This document shows, in pieces, positions 1 to 7,052 of a DNA stretch of 7,167 bases (the first letter of the stretch is position 1; each line of letters opens with the position of its first letter). The notes beneath the pieces are model-generated. The model saw nothing but the letters and a program-made list of their open reading frames with translations. It had not been told where the DNA came from and did not search any database. The translations under genes were made by a program, and so were the position numbers. Where the stretch lies: the NCBI GenBank assembly GCA_946007445.1, contig CAMGAL010000110.1, forward strand, positions 1 to 7,167, written 5' to 3'. This DNA is from an uncultured Mediterranea sp. (lineage in GTDB: Bacteria > Bacteroidota > Bacteroidia > Bacteroidales > Bacteroidaceae).

Positions 1-552
1 CGGGACGCGGCCCAGGTCCGTCACCGGAGCATAGGGCCAGGGGATGCTGCCGGCACGGGTCTCGTAGGCCGAGATGCGAGAGCCCTCGCGCATCAGGGCC
101 CGGTTGAAGGCTGCGCCCATATTCACTCCCTGCGGAAAGAGGGTTCCACCCTGGGTATAGGTGGTGCCGTGTATCTGGTCCACCCCATAGACACAGGGGA
201 TGCCTATCTCCTTCATCGACTTCTCCTGAATGCGTCGGATGATGCGCTGCCACTCGGCAGCAGTGACCGCCGTTCCGTTAGGTACGTTGAGGATAGAGCC
301 CACCTTGTATTTCGTGATGACAGAGTCCAGTTTGGCCTCATCTATCTGAAAGCCTTCCCCTTTCTTTTGGATGACATCGATGGTCAGTTCACACATCTGA
401 CCCACCTTTTCGTCGAGGGTCATCTTGCGGAGCAGGCGTTCTATCTTCTGCTCCATCTGTTCGTCGCGCGGAATGGCAGGCGTCATCTGCGTCTGCGCCA
501 CTGCGGCGTGCAACCATCCTGCCGAAAGGCAGGCGAATAAGAATCTTTTCAT
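1..552 (-). CDS. Secreted glycoside hydrolase family 3 beta-glucosidase, N-terminal part (runs off the window)
   Basis: The ATG at 552-550 opens a frame with no stop down to base 1, giving the first 184 residues; family members are usually about 750 residues, so the gene continues outside the window. Residues 1-19 form a signal peptide (KR, then a hydrophobic run ending AVA before QTQ), so the enzyme is exported. Conserved GH3 N-terminal barrel segments are visible: the helix with MTLDEKVGQM at 44-53, the YGVDQIHG block at 122-129, TLFPQ at 137-141 and PVTDLGR at 176-182. These match BglX-type GH3 enzymes, which release glucose or other residues from the non-reducing ends of beta-linked oligosaccharides. 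The nucleophile Asp and the acid/base residue lie beyond the window, so activity and exact substrate cannot be judged. It lies 130 nt downstream of the esterase on the same strand, with its own -7 box, and fits a polysaccharide-utilisation context. Confidence 0.93.
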   Translation of the reverse strand, partial: MKRFLFACLSAGWLHAAVAQTQMTPAIPRDEQMEQKIERLLRKMTLDEKVGQMCELTIDVIQKKGEGFQIDEAKLDSVITKYKVGSILNVPNGTAVTAAEWQRIIRRIQEKSMKEIGIPCVYGVDQIHGTTYTQGGTLFPQGVNMGAAFNRALMREGSRISAYETRAGSIPWPYAPVTDLGRVP

Positions 553-584
553 GATATCTGTGAAGTTAATTGTGATTTCTCCTG

Positions 585-592
585 CAAAGATA
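585..592 (-). promoter_or_regulatory. Candidate -7 box (TATCTTTG) upstream of the GH3 gene
   Basis: Reading the minus strand, TATCTTTG matches the Bacteroidetes housekeeping -7 consensus TAnnTTTG. It would put the transcript start near 579 and leave a leader of roughly 27 nt before the ATG at 552. No TTTG is seen at the expected -33 spacing, so the call rests on the -7 box and its position. GGAG at the start of the leader is too far from the ATG to be a clear ribosome-binding site. Confidence 0.5.
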
Positions 593-682
593 AGGGTTCT
601 CCTTCTTATTGCCTAGTATTTCTTTAACAAAAAATGGGCAAGGGACTACCCTCGCTACCTGTAGCCGATAAAAAGTGACCCA

Positions 683-1843
<1,161 letters not shown>

Positions 1844-1863
1844 TTATTCTTTTAAATCACCTA

Positions 1864-1871
1864 CAAAGATA
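1864..1871 (-). promoter_or_regulatory. Candidate -7 box (TATCTTTG) of the esterase
   Basis: On the minus strand TATCTTTG fits TAnnTTTG. The predicted transcript start is near 1858, giving a leader of about 20 nt before the ATG at 1837. The expected -33 position carries no TTTG. It mirrors the asparaginase -7 box at the other end of the same divergent region. Confidence 0.55.
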
Positions 1872-1913
1872 GGAAAAATTTGGCAAAATGCATGGAAATT
1901 AGCAAAATTTGCC

Positions 1914-1921
1914 TAACTTTG
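1914..1921 (+). promoter_or_regulatory. Candidate -7 box (TAACTTTG) of the asparaginase gene
   Basis: TAACTTTG fits the Bacteroidetes -7 consensus TAnnTTTG and would start transcription near 1927, about 26 nt before the ATG at 1953. There is no TTTG at the -33 position. The short leader contains an ATG immediately followed by TAA (1942-1947). Confidence 0.55.
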
Positions 1922-1952
1922 CGCCATCTAAAACTATCAAAATGTAAGTAGA

Positions 1953-2999
1953 ATGAGGCATGAAAGCTATCCATCCGTGCTCCTTATCTATACAGGTGGC
2001 ACCATAGGCATGATTGAGAACCCCGAAACGGGGGCGTTGGAGAACTTCAATTTCGATCACCTGCTGCAGCATGTCCCCGAGTTGAAGCGATTCAACTACC
2101 GCATCTCCTCCTACCAGTTCAATCCTCCTATCGACTCGTCTGATATGGAGCCGCCCATGTGGGCCAAGATAGTGAAAATCATCAACTACAACTACGACTA
2201 CTTCGACGGATTCGTCATCCTGCACGGCACCGACACCATGGCTTATACCGCCTCGGCCCTGAGCTTCATGCTGGAGAATCTGACCAAGCCCGTCATCCTG
2301 ACAGGCTCGCAGCTGCCCATCGGCACCCTGCGTACCGACGGCAAGGAGAACCTCATCACCGCCATCGAGATAGCCGCCGCCAAGCACCCCGACGGCACGC
2401 CCATGGTGCCGGAGGTGTGCATCTTCTTCGAGAACAGCCTGATGCGCGGCAACCGCACCACGAAGATCAATGCCGAGAACTTCAATGCCTTCCGCTCGCC
2501 CAACTACCCCAACCTGGCCACGGCCGGCATCCACATCCGCTATAGTGAGCACCACATCCACCGTCCCGACTTCACCCAACCCATGAAGCCGCACTACCTG
2601 CTCGACCCCAATGTGGTCATGATCACCCTCTTCCCCGGCATCCAAGAGGCCATCATCGACTCTGTGCTCCACGTGCCCGGTCTTAAGGCCGTGGTGCTCA
2701 AGACCTACGGTTCGGGCAATGCTCCCCAAAAGCCCTGGCTCATCCGCCAGCTCAGCGAAGCCAGCGAACGGGGCATCGTGGTGGTGAACATCACCCAATG
2801 CCAGAGCGGAGTGGTGGAGATGGGGCGCTACGAGACCGGCCTGCAACTCCTCCAGGCTGGTGTCGTCAGTGGCTACGACAGCACGCCGGAGTGTGCCGTC
2901 ACCAAGCTGATGTTCCTTCTGGGCCACGGACTGAGCCAGAAGGAGATTCGCCATCGGATGAACTCCGACATAGCCGGAGAAATCTCCAAAGAGCTCTGA
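1953..2999 (+). CDS. ansA: Type I (cytoplasmic) L-asparaginase
   Basis: A complete 348-residue protein with no signal peptide, the usual length for the type I enzyme of the asparaginase/glutaminase family. It hydrolyses L-asparagine to aspartate and ammonia in the cytoplasm. Both conserved active-site blocks are present: YTGGTIGM at 13-20, where Thr17 aligns with the nucleophile Thr14 of E. coli AnsA, and ILHGTDTM at 89-96, supplying Thr93 and Asp94. Lys171 in GNRTTK is the expected catalytic lysine. The C-terminal domain includes LKTYGSGNAP at 249-258, typical of this family. The ATG at 1953 was chosen because the TGGT motif then sits at the usual distance from the N-terminus, and the only nearby upstream ATG (1942) is followed at once by a stop. 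It is a single-gene unit, divergent from the esterase. Confidence 0.95.
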   Translation: MRHESYPSVLLIYTGGTIGMIENPETGALENFNFDHLLQHVPELKRFNYRISSYQFNPPIDSSDMEPPMWAKIVKIINYNYDYFDGFVILHGTDTMAYTASALSFMLENLTKPVILTGSQLPIGTLRTDGKENLITAIEIAAAKHPDGTPMVPEVCIFFENSLMRGNRTTKINAENFNAFRSPNYPNLATAGIHIRYSEHHIHRPDFTQPMKPHYLLDPNVVMITLFPGIQEAIIDSVLHVPGLKAVVLKTYGSGNAPQKPWLIRQLSEASERGIVVVNITQCQSGVVEMGRYETGLQLLQAGVVSGYDSTPECAVTKLMFLLGHGLSQKEIRHRMNSDIAGEISKEL

Positions 3000-3093
3000 C
3001 CACAAGGCCGGACAGCACGGTTCCAAGTCCATCGAGAGTAACCATGCAACCACAGCCCTGCCACCAAGGAGGAGGAGCATGAGAACAGGATTC

Positions 3094-3129
3094 AAACAGT
3101 CTGACCATTTCATACGCTGACAGTTTTTT
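3094..3129 (+). terminator. Weak candidate terminator downstream of the asparaginase gene
   Basis: AAACAGTCTG at 3094-3103 can pair with CTGACAGTTT at 3117-3126 in 8 of 10 positions across a 13-nt loop, and the second arm runs into a T-tract (3124-3129). The stem is AT-rich with two internal mismatches, and it lies about 95 nt beyond the stop codon, so this is a weak call. Confidence 0.25.
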
Positions 3130-3189
3130 AGAGTGGAGGCCGCCCTTATGACCGGCCTCGACCGAAGGAGATTTTCCCCACGGCTGCCA

Positions 3190-3197
3190 CAAAGATA
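3190..3197 (-). promoter_or_regulatory. Isolated -7-like box (TATCTTTG) with no gene downstream
   Basis: The minus strand reads TATCTTTG, identical to the boxes in front of the GH3, esterase and mutY genes. It points toward the 3' end of the asparaginase gene and has no same-strand gene in front of it and no TTTG at -33. It may be chance, or the start of an antisense or small RNA. Confidence 0.25.
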
Positions 3198-3232
3198 GAG
3201 CAAAGCGTCACATCTCAGCTGCTACGCGTGTC

Positions 3233-3252
3233 TGTTGCGCCTTGTTGCGCCT
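3233..3252. repeat. 10-bp direct repeat, two copies plus a degenerate third
   Basis: TGTTGCGCCT occurs exactly twice in tandem (3233-3242 and 3243-3252), followed by a related unit GATTGCACCA at 3253-3262. It lies in the same non-coding gap as the larger palindrome but has a different unit length and sequence. Confidence 0.6.
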
Positions 3253-3320
3253 GATTGCACCATCACCCCGTTTGCGGGTTGCCGGCAGGGCCCTCCTACC
3301 CTCCTCCGCCGTACCCGGAC

Positions 3321-3424
3321 CGCACCTGCTTCGCTGTTTCTTCGCTCATCCTTCGCTCAATGTTCGCTTCTATAGGAGCGGTGTTTGAGCGAAGAATGAG
3401 CGAAGAAATAGGGGCGCAGGTACG
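3321..3424. repeat. Imperfect palindrome of about 104 bp built from 11-bp units
   Basis: The element is symmetric about the TATA at 3371-3374 without any gap. The arm 3337-3360 is the reverse complement of 3385-3408 at 23 of 24 positions. The outer arms 3321-3336 and 3409-3424 match at 11 of 16, and the inner part closes at 7 of 12 with two further T-G pairs. In addition, each half is a tandem array with an exact 11-base period: CTTCGCTGTTT (3329), CTTCGCTCATC (3340), CTTCGCTCAAT (3351) and GTTCGCTTCTA (3362, ending at the centre), then on the right TTTGAGCGAAG (3384) and AATGAGCGAAG (3395). As RNA or extruded DNA it would make a long hairpin in either orientation. It lacks T-runs, so it is not a standard intrinsic terminator. 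It may be a copy of a dispersed intergenic repeat family. Confidence 0.8.
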
Positions 3425-3427
3425 GAC

Positions 3428-3460
3428 TTGGTAGGGAGCTGGTAGGGACTTGGTAGGGAG
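3428..3460. repeat. Three tandem 11-bp repeats in phase with the palindrome
   Basis: TTGGTAGGGAG (3428), CTGGTAGGGAC (3439) and TTGGTAGGGAG (3450) are three adjacent 11-base units; the first and third are identical. Their register continues the 11-base register of the palindrome (3384, 3395, 3406, 3417, 3428). A weaker mirror of the GGTAGGG motif, CTACCC, appears left of the palindrome at 3296-3301. The array ends 26 bases before the PPTase stop. Confidence 0.75.
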
Positions 3461-3486
3461 CAACCTCTGTCGCGCCGAGGGGGAAA

Positions 3487-4116
3487 TCAGTCTGCCACGG
3501 TATAGGTCAGGACGAAATCAGGGTGGAGCCGGTAGTGGACGCGAAAACAACGCCGAAGGGGGGTCTTGTACTCACTGGCATCGAAAGCACCCTGCTCCTG
3601 CAGGGAGAAGGGGTGGATGCGCAAGTGGCAGAGGAAGTCCACCTCGGTTGCATCCAGGCACTTGAAGAGGGTCTCCTTGGCCGACCAGTGGAGCAGCAAG
3701 CCGTAGAGGGGAGAGCCCCGATAGAGAGGAGCCGATTCGTCGGGACGCATGAAGCGCGATGCCACTCGCTCTACACGGCGTCCGAACTGCTCGATATCGA
3801 TACCCACCGTGTGAGGAGAAAGGATGAGCGCCACATAGCCCCGGGTATGCGAGAAACTGATCTGAAGCGAGTCGTCGGCCAGGTAGGGACGGCCCGAAGG
3901 GTGATAGGCTATCTGCGGAAAGCGGCCGGTCAGTTCATGCAGCAAAAGACGGGCCGTGAGCCACTCCCACCGCCGCTGCAACGAGCGAAAGCGGGCGCGC
4001 GCCTCGGCCACATAGGGAGTGTCTTGCAGGGCCTGCTCCACCTTAGGCAGCGACTCGTCCATCCGCCAGATGCCCCACAGGCACCGGGGCTCCTCATGAC
4101 GCAGCAGCAGAGCCAT
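3487..4116 (-). CDS. Sfp-type 4'-phosphopantetheinyl transferase
   Basis: A complete 209-residue cytoplasmic protein. It transfers the 4'-phosphopantetheine arm of coenzyme A to a serine of acyl or peptidyl carrier proteins, making them active for fatty acid or natural product synthesis. The family motifs are in order: GRPYL at 75-79, ISFSHTRGYVAL at 86-97, VGIDIE at 104-109 (Asp107 and Glu109 bind magnesium), and WSAKETLFK at 144-152 (Lys147 and Glu148 of the W-x-x-K-E signature). Its length fits a compact Sfp/Gsp-type enzyme. The ATG at 4116 lies inside the end of gldE, overlapping it by 23 nt, with no visible Shine-Dalgarno sequence, so translation is probably coupled to gldE. The carrier protein is not in the window; the primary fatty acid ACP is the simplest guess. 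Confidence 0.9.
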   Translation of the reverse strand: MALLLRHEEPRCLWGIWRMDESLPKVEQALQDTPYVAEARARFRSLQRRWEWLTARLLLHELTGRFPQIAYHPSGRPYLADDSLQISFSHTRGYVALILSPHTVGIDIEQFGRRVERVASRFMRPDESAPLYRGSPLYGLLLHWSAKETLFKCLDATEVDFLCHLRIHPFSLQEQGAFDASEYKTPLRRCFRVHYRLHPDFVLTYTVAD

Positions 4117-5449
4117 CGGCCGGGGTGTTGGGATTGATGGTGAACTTCACCTTCAGGATGCGGCGGTTGTCCATCTCGAGGACTTCGAATTCATAGCGGC
4201 CAAAGCCAACCTTCTCGTGCAGGACGGGGAACTCGCCCTTCAGCTCCAGCAGCAGGCCGGCCAAGGTATCGGCATCGCCCGCCGCCTCCTCCAGCTCATC
4301 GGCGTCAATCTTCGTGATGCGGTAGAAATCGGTGAGCAGGGTCTTGGCCTCGAATACCCAAGTATGGTCGTTGAGCAAGGTGTAGTGGTACTCCTCTTCG
4401 TCGTACTCGTCGCGTATCTCGCCGACAATCTCTTCGATGATGTCCTCCATCGTGACGATGCCGGAGGTGCCGCCAAACTCATCCACGACGAGGGCAATGT
4501 GCATCTTGTTCGACTGGAAGTCGCGCAGCAAGTCGTCAATCATTTTCGTCTCAGGCACGAAATAGGCCGGCCGGATGAGCGATTGCCAGCGGAAGTTGTC
4601 CCCCTTCGAGAGGTGGGGCAAGAGGTCTTTGATGTAGAGCACCCCCTTGATGTTGTCGCGACTGCCGGCATAGACCGGGATGCGTGAGTAGGCATTGTCG
4701 ACGATGCACTGCAGCACCTCCTTGAACGGGGTGCGGATGTCCAGGTCCACCACATCGAGACGAGAGGTCATCACCTCCTTGGCCGTCTCGCCACCAAAGC
4801 GTATGATGCCTTCGAGGATGGTGCTCTCGTCAGAGAGTTCCGCCTTGTCGGTCAGCTCGAGCGCCTGCGAGAGCTCGTCCACGGAGATGTTGTGATTCTT
4901 GGGCGTGAAGCGCTTGTTGATGAACGAAGTGGAGTGCACCAAGAGCGACGACAGGGGGTAGAAGAGCGAGCGGCAGAGGGCAATGCCCGGCGCAGCCATC
5001 CGGCAGAAGGCCAGGGTGCGCTGGGCAGAGTAGATTTTGGGCATGATTTCGCCGAAAAGCAGCAGCAGGAAGGTCAAGATGACCGTCAGCACCACAAACT
5101 CAGCCACGGCGGAGTGGAACGTGAAGACCTGCATGAAGAAGAAGTTGCAGAGCATGATGATGGTCACATTGACAAAATTATTCGTAATCAATATCGTGGC
5201 CAACAGCCGCTCCGTGTCGCCCAGCAAGTCGCTGATGCGCTCGTCGGCAGGATGCTTGCGCTCGTCGATGGCGTTAAGGTCGGCAGGCGACAGAGAGAAG
5301 AAGGCAATCTCGGAGGCGGAGGCAAAGCCGGAGGCCAGCAAGAGCACCGCAGCCAAGAGAATTGCTACAACAGCAGAGAAGGTAGGGGTCTGAACGGAGA
5401 TGCCGTCAAACAGATGTGCCAATTGGCATAAAAAAGCGTCTGGGTCCAA
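4094..5449 (-). CDS. gldE: GldE-like CNNM/CBS/CorC-domain membrane protein (non-ATG start)
   Basis: About 451 residues. The N-terminal CNNM (DUF21) domain has four hydrophobic segments near 24-46, 84-109, 115-136 and 146-172, with the signature SGFASASEIAFFSL at 40-53 and GEIMPK at 133-138. A pair of CBS domains follows (about 227-280 and 291-345, the second with VVDEFGGTSGIVTMEDIIEEIVGEI across 321-345), then a CorC/HlyC C-terminal domain (about 363-437). Relatives include magnesium/cobalt efflux proteins. GldE is needed for gliding in Flavobacterium, but it occurs widely in non-gliding Bacteroidales, where its role is unclear. No ATG exists between the ssb stop and the conserved region: TTG at 5449 is the best start, with TTG at 5422 or an ATT at 5473 or 5461 as alternatives. 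It lies 27 nt after ssb in the same frame and overlaps the PPTase gene. Confidence 0.9.
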   Translation of the reverse strand: MDPDAFLCQLAHLFDGISVQTPTFSAVVAILLAAVLLLASGFASASEIAFFSLSPADLNAIDERKHPADERISDLLGDTERLLATILITNNFVNVTIIMLCNFFFMQVFTFHSAVAEFVVLTVILTFLLLLFGEIMPKIYSAQRTLAFCRMAAPGIALCRSLFYPLSSLLVHSTSFINKRFTPKNHNISVDELSQALELTDKAELSDESTILEGIIRFGGETAKEVMTSRLDVVDLDIRTPFKEVLQCIVDNAYSRIPVYAGSRDNIKGVLYIKDLLPHLSKGDNFRWQSLIRPAYFVPETKMIDDLLRDFQSNKMHIALVVDEFGGTSGIVTMEDIIEEIVGEIRDEYDEEEYHYTLLNDHTWVFEAKTLLTDFYRITKIDADELEEAAGDADTLAGLLLELKGEFPVLHEKVGFGRYEFEVLEMDNRRILKVKFTINPNTPADGSAAAS

Positions 5450-5476
5450 AGAGTAGGGAATTAGTGAAACAATAAG

Positions 5477-5938
5477 TTAGAAGGGCAGGTCGTCCGAAGA
5501 GGGGCTCTGCGGTGTCTGCGTCTGGGGTTGCTGGGGCTGCGGAGTGGCAGCGGGGCGGGCAGCAGCCTGAACCTGCTGGGCCGGAGCATAGGCCGTAGAG
5601 GCCGAGCGGGGCGTCAGCATCTCCATCACGTCAACAAATATCTCCGTCACATAGCGCTTGGCCCCCGTCTGGTCGTCGTAGGAGCGGGTACGGATTTTCC
5701 CCTCAATGTAGAGTTTGTCACCCTTGTGAACATATTTCTCAGCAGTTTCGGCCAAGCCACGCCACAGCACCAAGTTGTGCCACTCGGTACGTTCAGGCAC
5801 CTGGGTGCCGTTTTGTAAGGTGTAGGCTCTATCTGTAGTGGCCAACGGCAGGGAGGCTACCGCAATGCCGGTATCCAAGTATCTTACATCGGGGTCTTTG
5901 CCCACATTTCCTATCAGAATGACTTTATTGACTGACAT
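5477..5938 (-). CDS. ssb: Single-stranded DNA-binding protein
   Basis: A 153-residue protein starting MSVNKVILIGNVGKDPDVRY. The OB-fold occupies about residues 1-110, with the aromatic DNA-contact segment TEWHNLVLWRGLAE at 51-64 (Trp53 and Trp59). A Gln/Pro/Ala-rich flexible linker follows at about 115-146, and the acidic tip SSDDLPF at 147-153 is the conserved hook for partner repair and replication proteins. It coats single-stranded DNA in replication, recombination and repair. The frame is open 11 codons further upstream, but the ATG at 5938 is preferred: it begins the conserved fold, and the upstream ATG at 5971 lies inside the predicted -7 box. An AGGT just before the ATG may be a ribosome-binding site. 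It follows mutY by 65 nt and precedes gldE by 27 nt. Confidence 0.97.
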   Translation of the reverse strand: MSVNKVILIGNVGKDPDVRYLDTGIAVASLPLATTDRAYTLQNGTQVPERTEWHNLVLWRGLAETAEKYVHKGDKLYIEGKIRTRSYDDQTGAKRYVTEIFVDVMEMLTPRSASTAYAPAQQVQAAARPAATPQPQQPQTQTPQSPSSDDLPF

Positions 5939-5968
5939 ATACCTGATTCCTGATTTTGAAATTTTCGC

Positions 5969-6000
5969 CAAATGTAGCGAGAATTATCCGGCTCTGCAAA
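5969..6000 (-). promoter_or_regulatory. Near-consensus Bacteroidetes promoter for ssb-gldE-PPTase
   Basis: On the minus strand, TTTG (6000-5997) is followed by exactly 20 bases and then TACATTTG (5976-5969), fitting the -33 TTTG and -7 TAnnTTTG consensus with centres 26 bases apart. Transcription would begin near 5963, about 25 nt before the ssb ATG at 5938. It is the best promoter match in the window and lies just past the mutY stop, so ssb and the genes after it can be expressed independently of mutY. Confidence 0.8.
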
Positions 6001-6003
6001 TAA

Positions 6004-7047
6004 TCACCTGTTTTTTTCGAAGAAAGCGTCAATCAGCCGCGGAAACGCATAGTCGGAGAGCGACTCTTGAGGCACGCGCTGATAGCCGGCAGGAGGTTCT
6101 TGCCGGCAGGGCCACTCCATCCGATAGAAGTCGGTGGGGAGGATGCGATGCGACAGCACATGCTTCACGCCCCGCAGCAGCGGACGGAGTGAGGCCAGGG
6201 CTTCGTCGGGGCACGCCCACTCCTCTACGATGCGGTGCCGCAGCTCCTCTTCGGAGAGCGGATGGTCGGCCTCGACCAAGGGCAATTCGTAGAGATGGCG
6301 CCAGATGTCGTCAGCCTCGCGGCGACGGATGAAGGCATCGCTGCCCGACACGATATATAGGTAGTGGAAATAGCGGCTGACGGTCTTGGTGCGGTGCTGC
6401 TTGACGGGCAGCTCCCCTACCCGACCTGTTGCCAAGGCCTGACAACCGTCGGACAAGGGACAGAGAAGGCAAGCGGGAGCTGAGTGGGTGCACTGCAAGG
6501 CGCCAAACTCCATGATGGCCTGGTTGTAGAGCGCGGGATGGCGACGGTCGAGCATCTCGGCCGCCATCGCGGCAAAAATATTTTTTCCTCGCGAGGAATC
6601 AATCGGAGCATCGATGCCGAAGTAGCGGGCCAGCACCCTGTACACATTGCCATCGACCACGGCACAAGGCAGGTCGTAGGCAAACGAGCAGATGGCGGCA
6701 GCCGTATAGTCGCCCACCCCTTGGAGGGCCCTCACACCCTCATAGTCGGTAGGAAATCCGCGCCCGGCCAGGGAGCGGGCTGCCGCATGGAGGTGGCGTG
6801 CCCGCGAGTAGTAGCCCAGCCCCTGCCAGTACTTCATCACCTCGTCGTCCGGCGCAGCAGCCAGCGCCTCCACGTCGGGGAAACGCTCGATGAAGCGGCG
6901 GTAGTAGGCCTCGCCCTGTGCCACACGCGTCTGCTGGAGGATAATCTCCGAAATCCATATCCGATAGGGGTCACGAGTCTCCCTCCAGGGCAGTTCCCGC
7001 CGATGCTCGGCGTACCAACTCTCAAGAATAGATGCAAATGGTTCCAT
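6004..7047 (-). CDS. mutY: A/G-specific adenine DNA glycosylase
   Basis: A 347-residue base-excision repair enzyme that removes adenine mispaired with 8-oxoguanine or guanine. The helix-hairpin-helix glycosylase domain has SEIILQQTRV at 33-42 with catalytic Glu34, GLGYYSRAR at 77-84, the LQGVGDYTAAAI hairpin at 108-119 and VDGNVYRVLAR at 131-141 with catalytic Asp132. The iron-sulfur loop is intact: Cys186, Cys193, Cys196 and Cys202 (C-x6-C-x2-C-x5-C). A NUDIX-like 8-oxoguanine recognition domain follows from about residue 220, with HVLSH at 296-300 in place of the usual HVFSH. The frame extends 13 codons upstream to an ATG at 7086, but I chose 7047 because MEPFASILESWY matches the normal family N-terminus and a -7 box lies between the two ATGs. 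Confidence 0.96.
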   Translation of the reverse strand: MEPFASILESWYAEHRRELPWRETRDPYRIWISEIILQQTRVAQGEAYYRRFIERFPDVEALAAAPDDEVMKYWQGLGYYSRARHLHAAARSLAGRGFPTDYEGVRALQGVGDYTAAAICSFAYDLPCAVVDGNVYRVLARYFGIDAPIDSSRGKNIFAAMAAEMLDRRHPALYNQAIMEFGALQCTHSAPACLLCPLSDGCQALATGRVGELPVKQHRTKTVSRYFHYLYIVSGSDAFIRRREADDIWRHLYELPLVEADHPLSEEELRHRIVEEWACPDEALASLRPLLRGVKHVLSHRILPTDFYRMEWPCRQEPPAGYQRVPQESLSDYAFPRLIDAFFEKNR

Positions 7048-7052
7048 AGCCG

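Larger units (their letters stand above)
3000..3320. other. Convergent intergenic region, left part: no gene seen
   Basis: This begins the 487-base gap between the ends of the asparaginase (plus) and PPTase (minus) genes. No frame has a protein-like composition or a credible start. It contains a perfect 7-bp inverted repeat, GAGGCCG at 3136-3142 against CGGCCTC at 3153-3159, with no T-run after it. It also has an isolated minus-strand -7-like box at 3190-3197, a 10-bp direct repeat at 3233-3252, and a small hairpin CCCG-TTTG-CGGG at 3267-3278. None of these has a clear role. Confidence 0.7.

Noticed and set aside
553..682. Terminator or small gene between the esterase and GH3 genes
   Set aside because: Only 4-5 bp stems (GCTAC/GTAGC, AGGG/CCCT) were found, not joined to a T-run, and no protein-like frame is present. 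Apart from the -7 box I see nothing here.
1899..3203. 434-codon open frame on the minus strand opposite the asparaginase gene
   Set aside because: It overlaps a well-supported enzyme for its whole length, its translation is a His/Val/Gly-rich mix with no domain or signal, and long antisense frames are common over GC-rich genes.
3321..3424. Ordinary bidirectional intrinsic terminator
   Set aside because: The stem is long enough, but no T-run follows it on either strand, so the standard terminator model does not apply.
3321..3460. Possible CRISPR array
   Set aside because: The 11-base units are contiguous, with no unique spacers and no repeat of 23-40 bases; no cas gene is present.
5939..5971. 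11-residue N-terminal extension of SSB
   Set aside because: Its ATG overlaps the predicted -7 box of the ssb promoter, and SSB folds normally start at the MSVNKVILIG segment.
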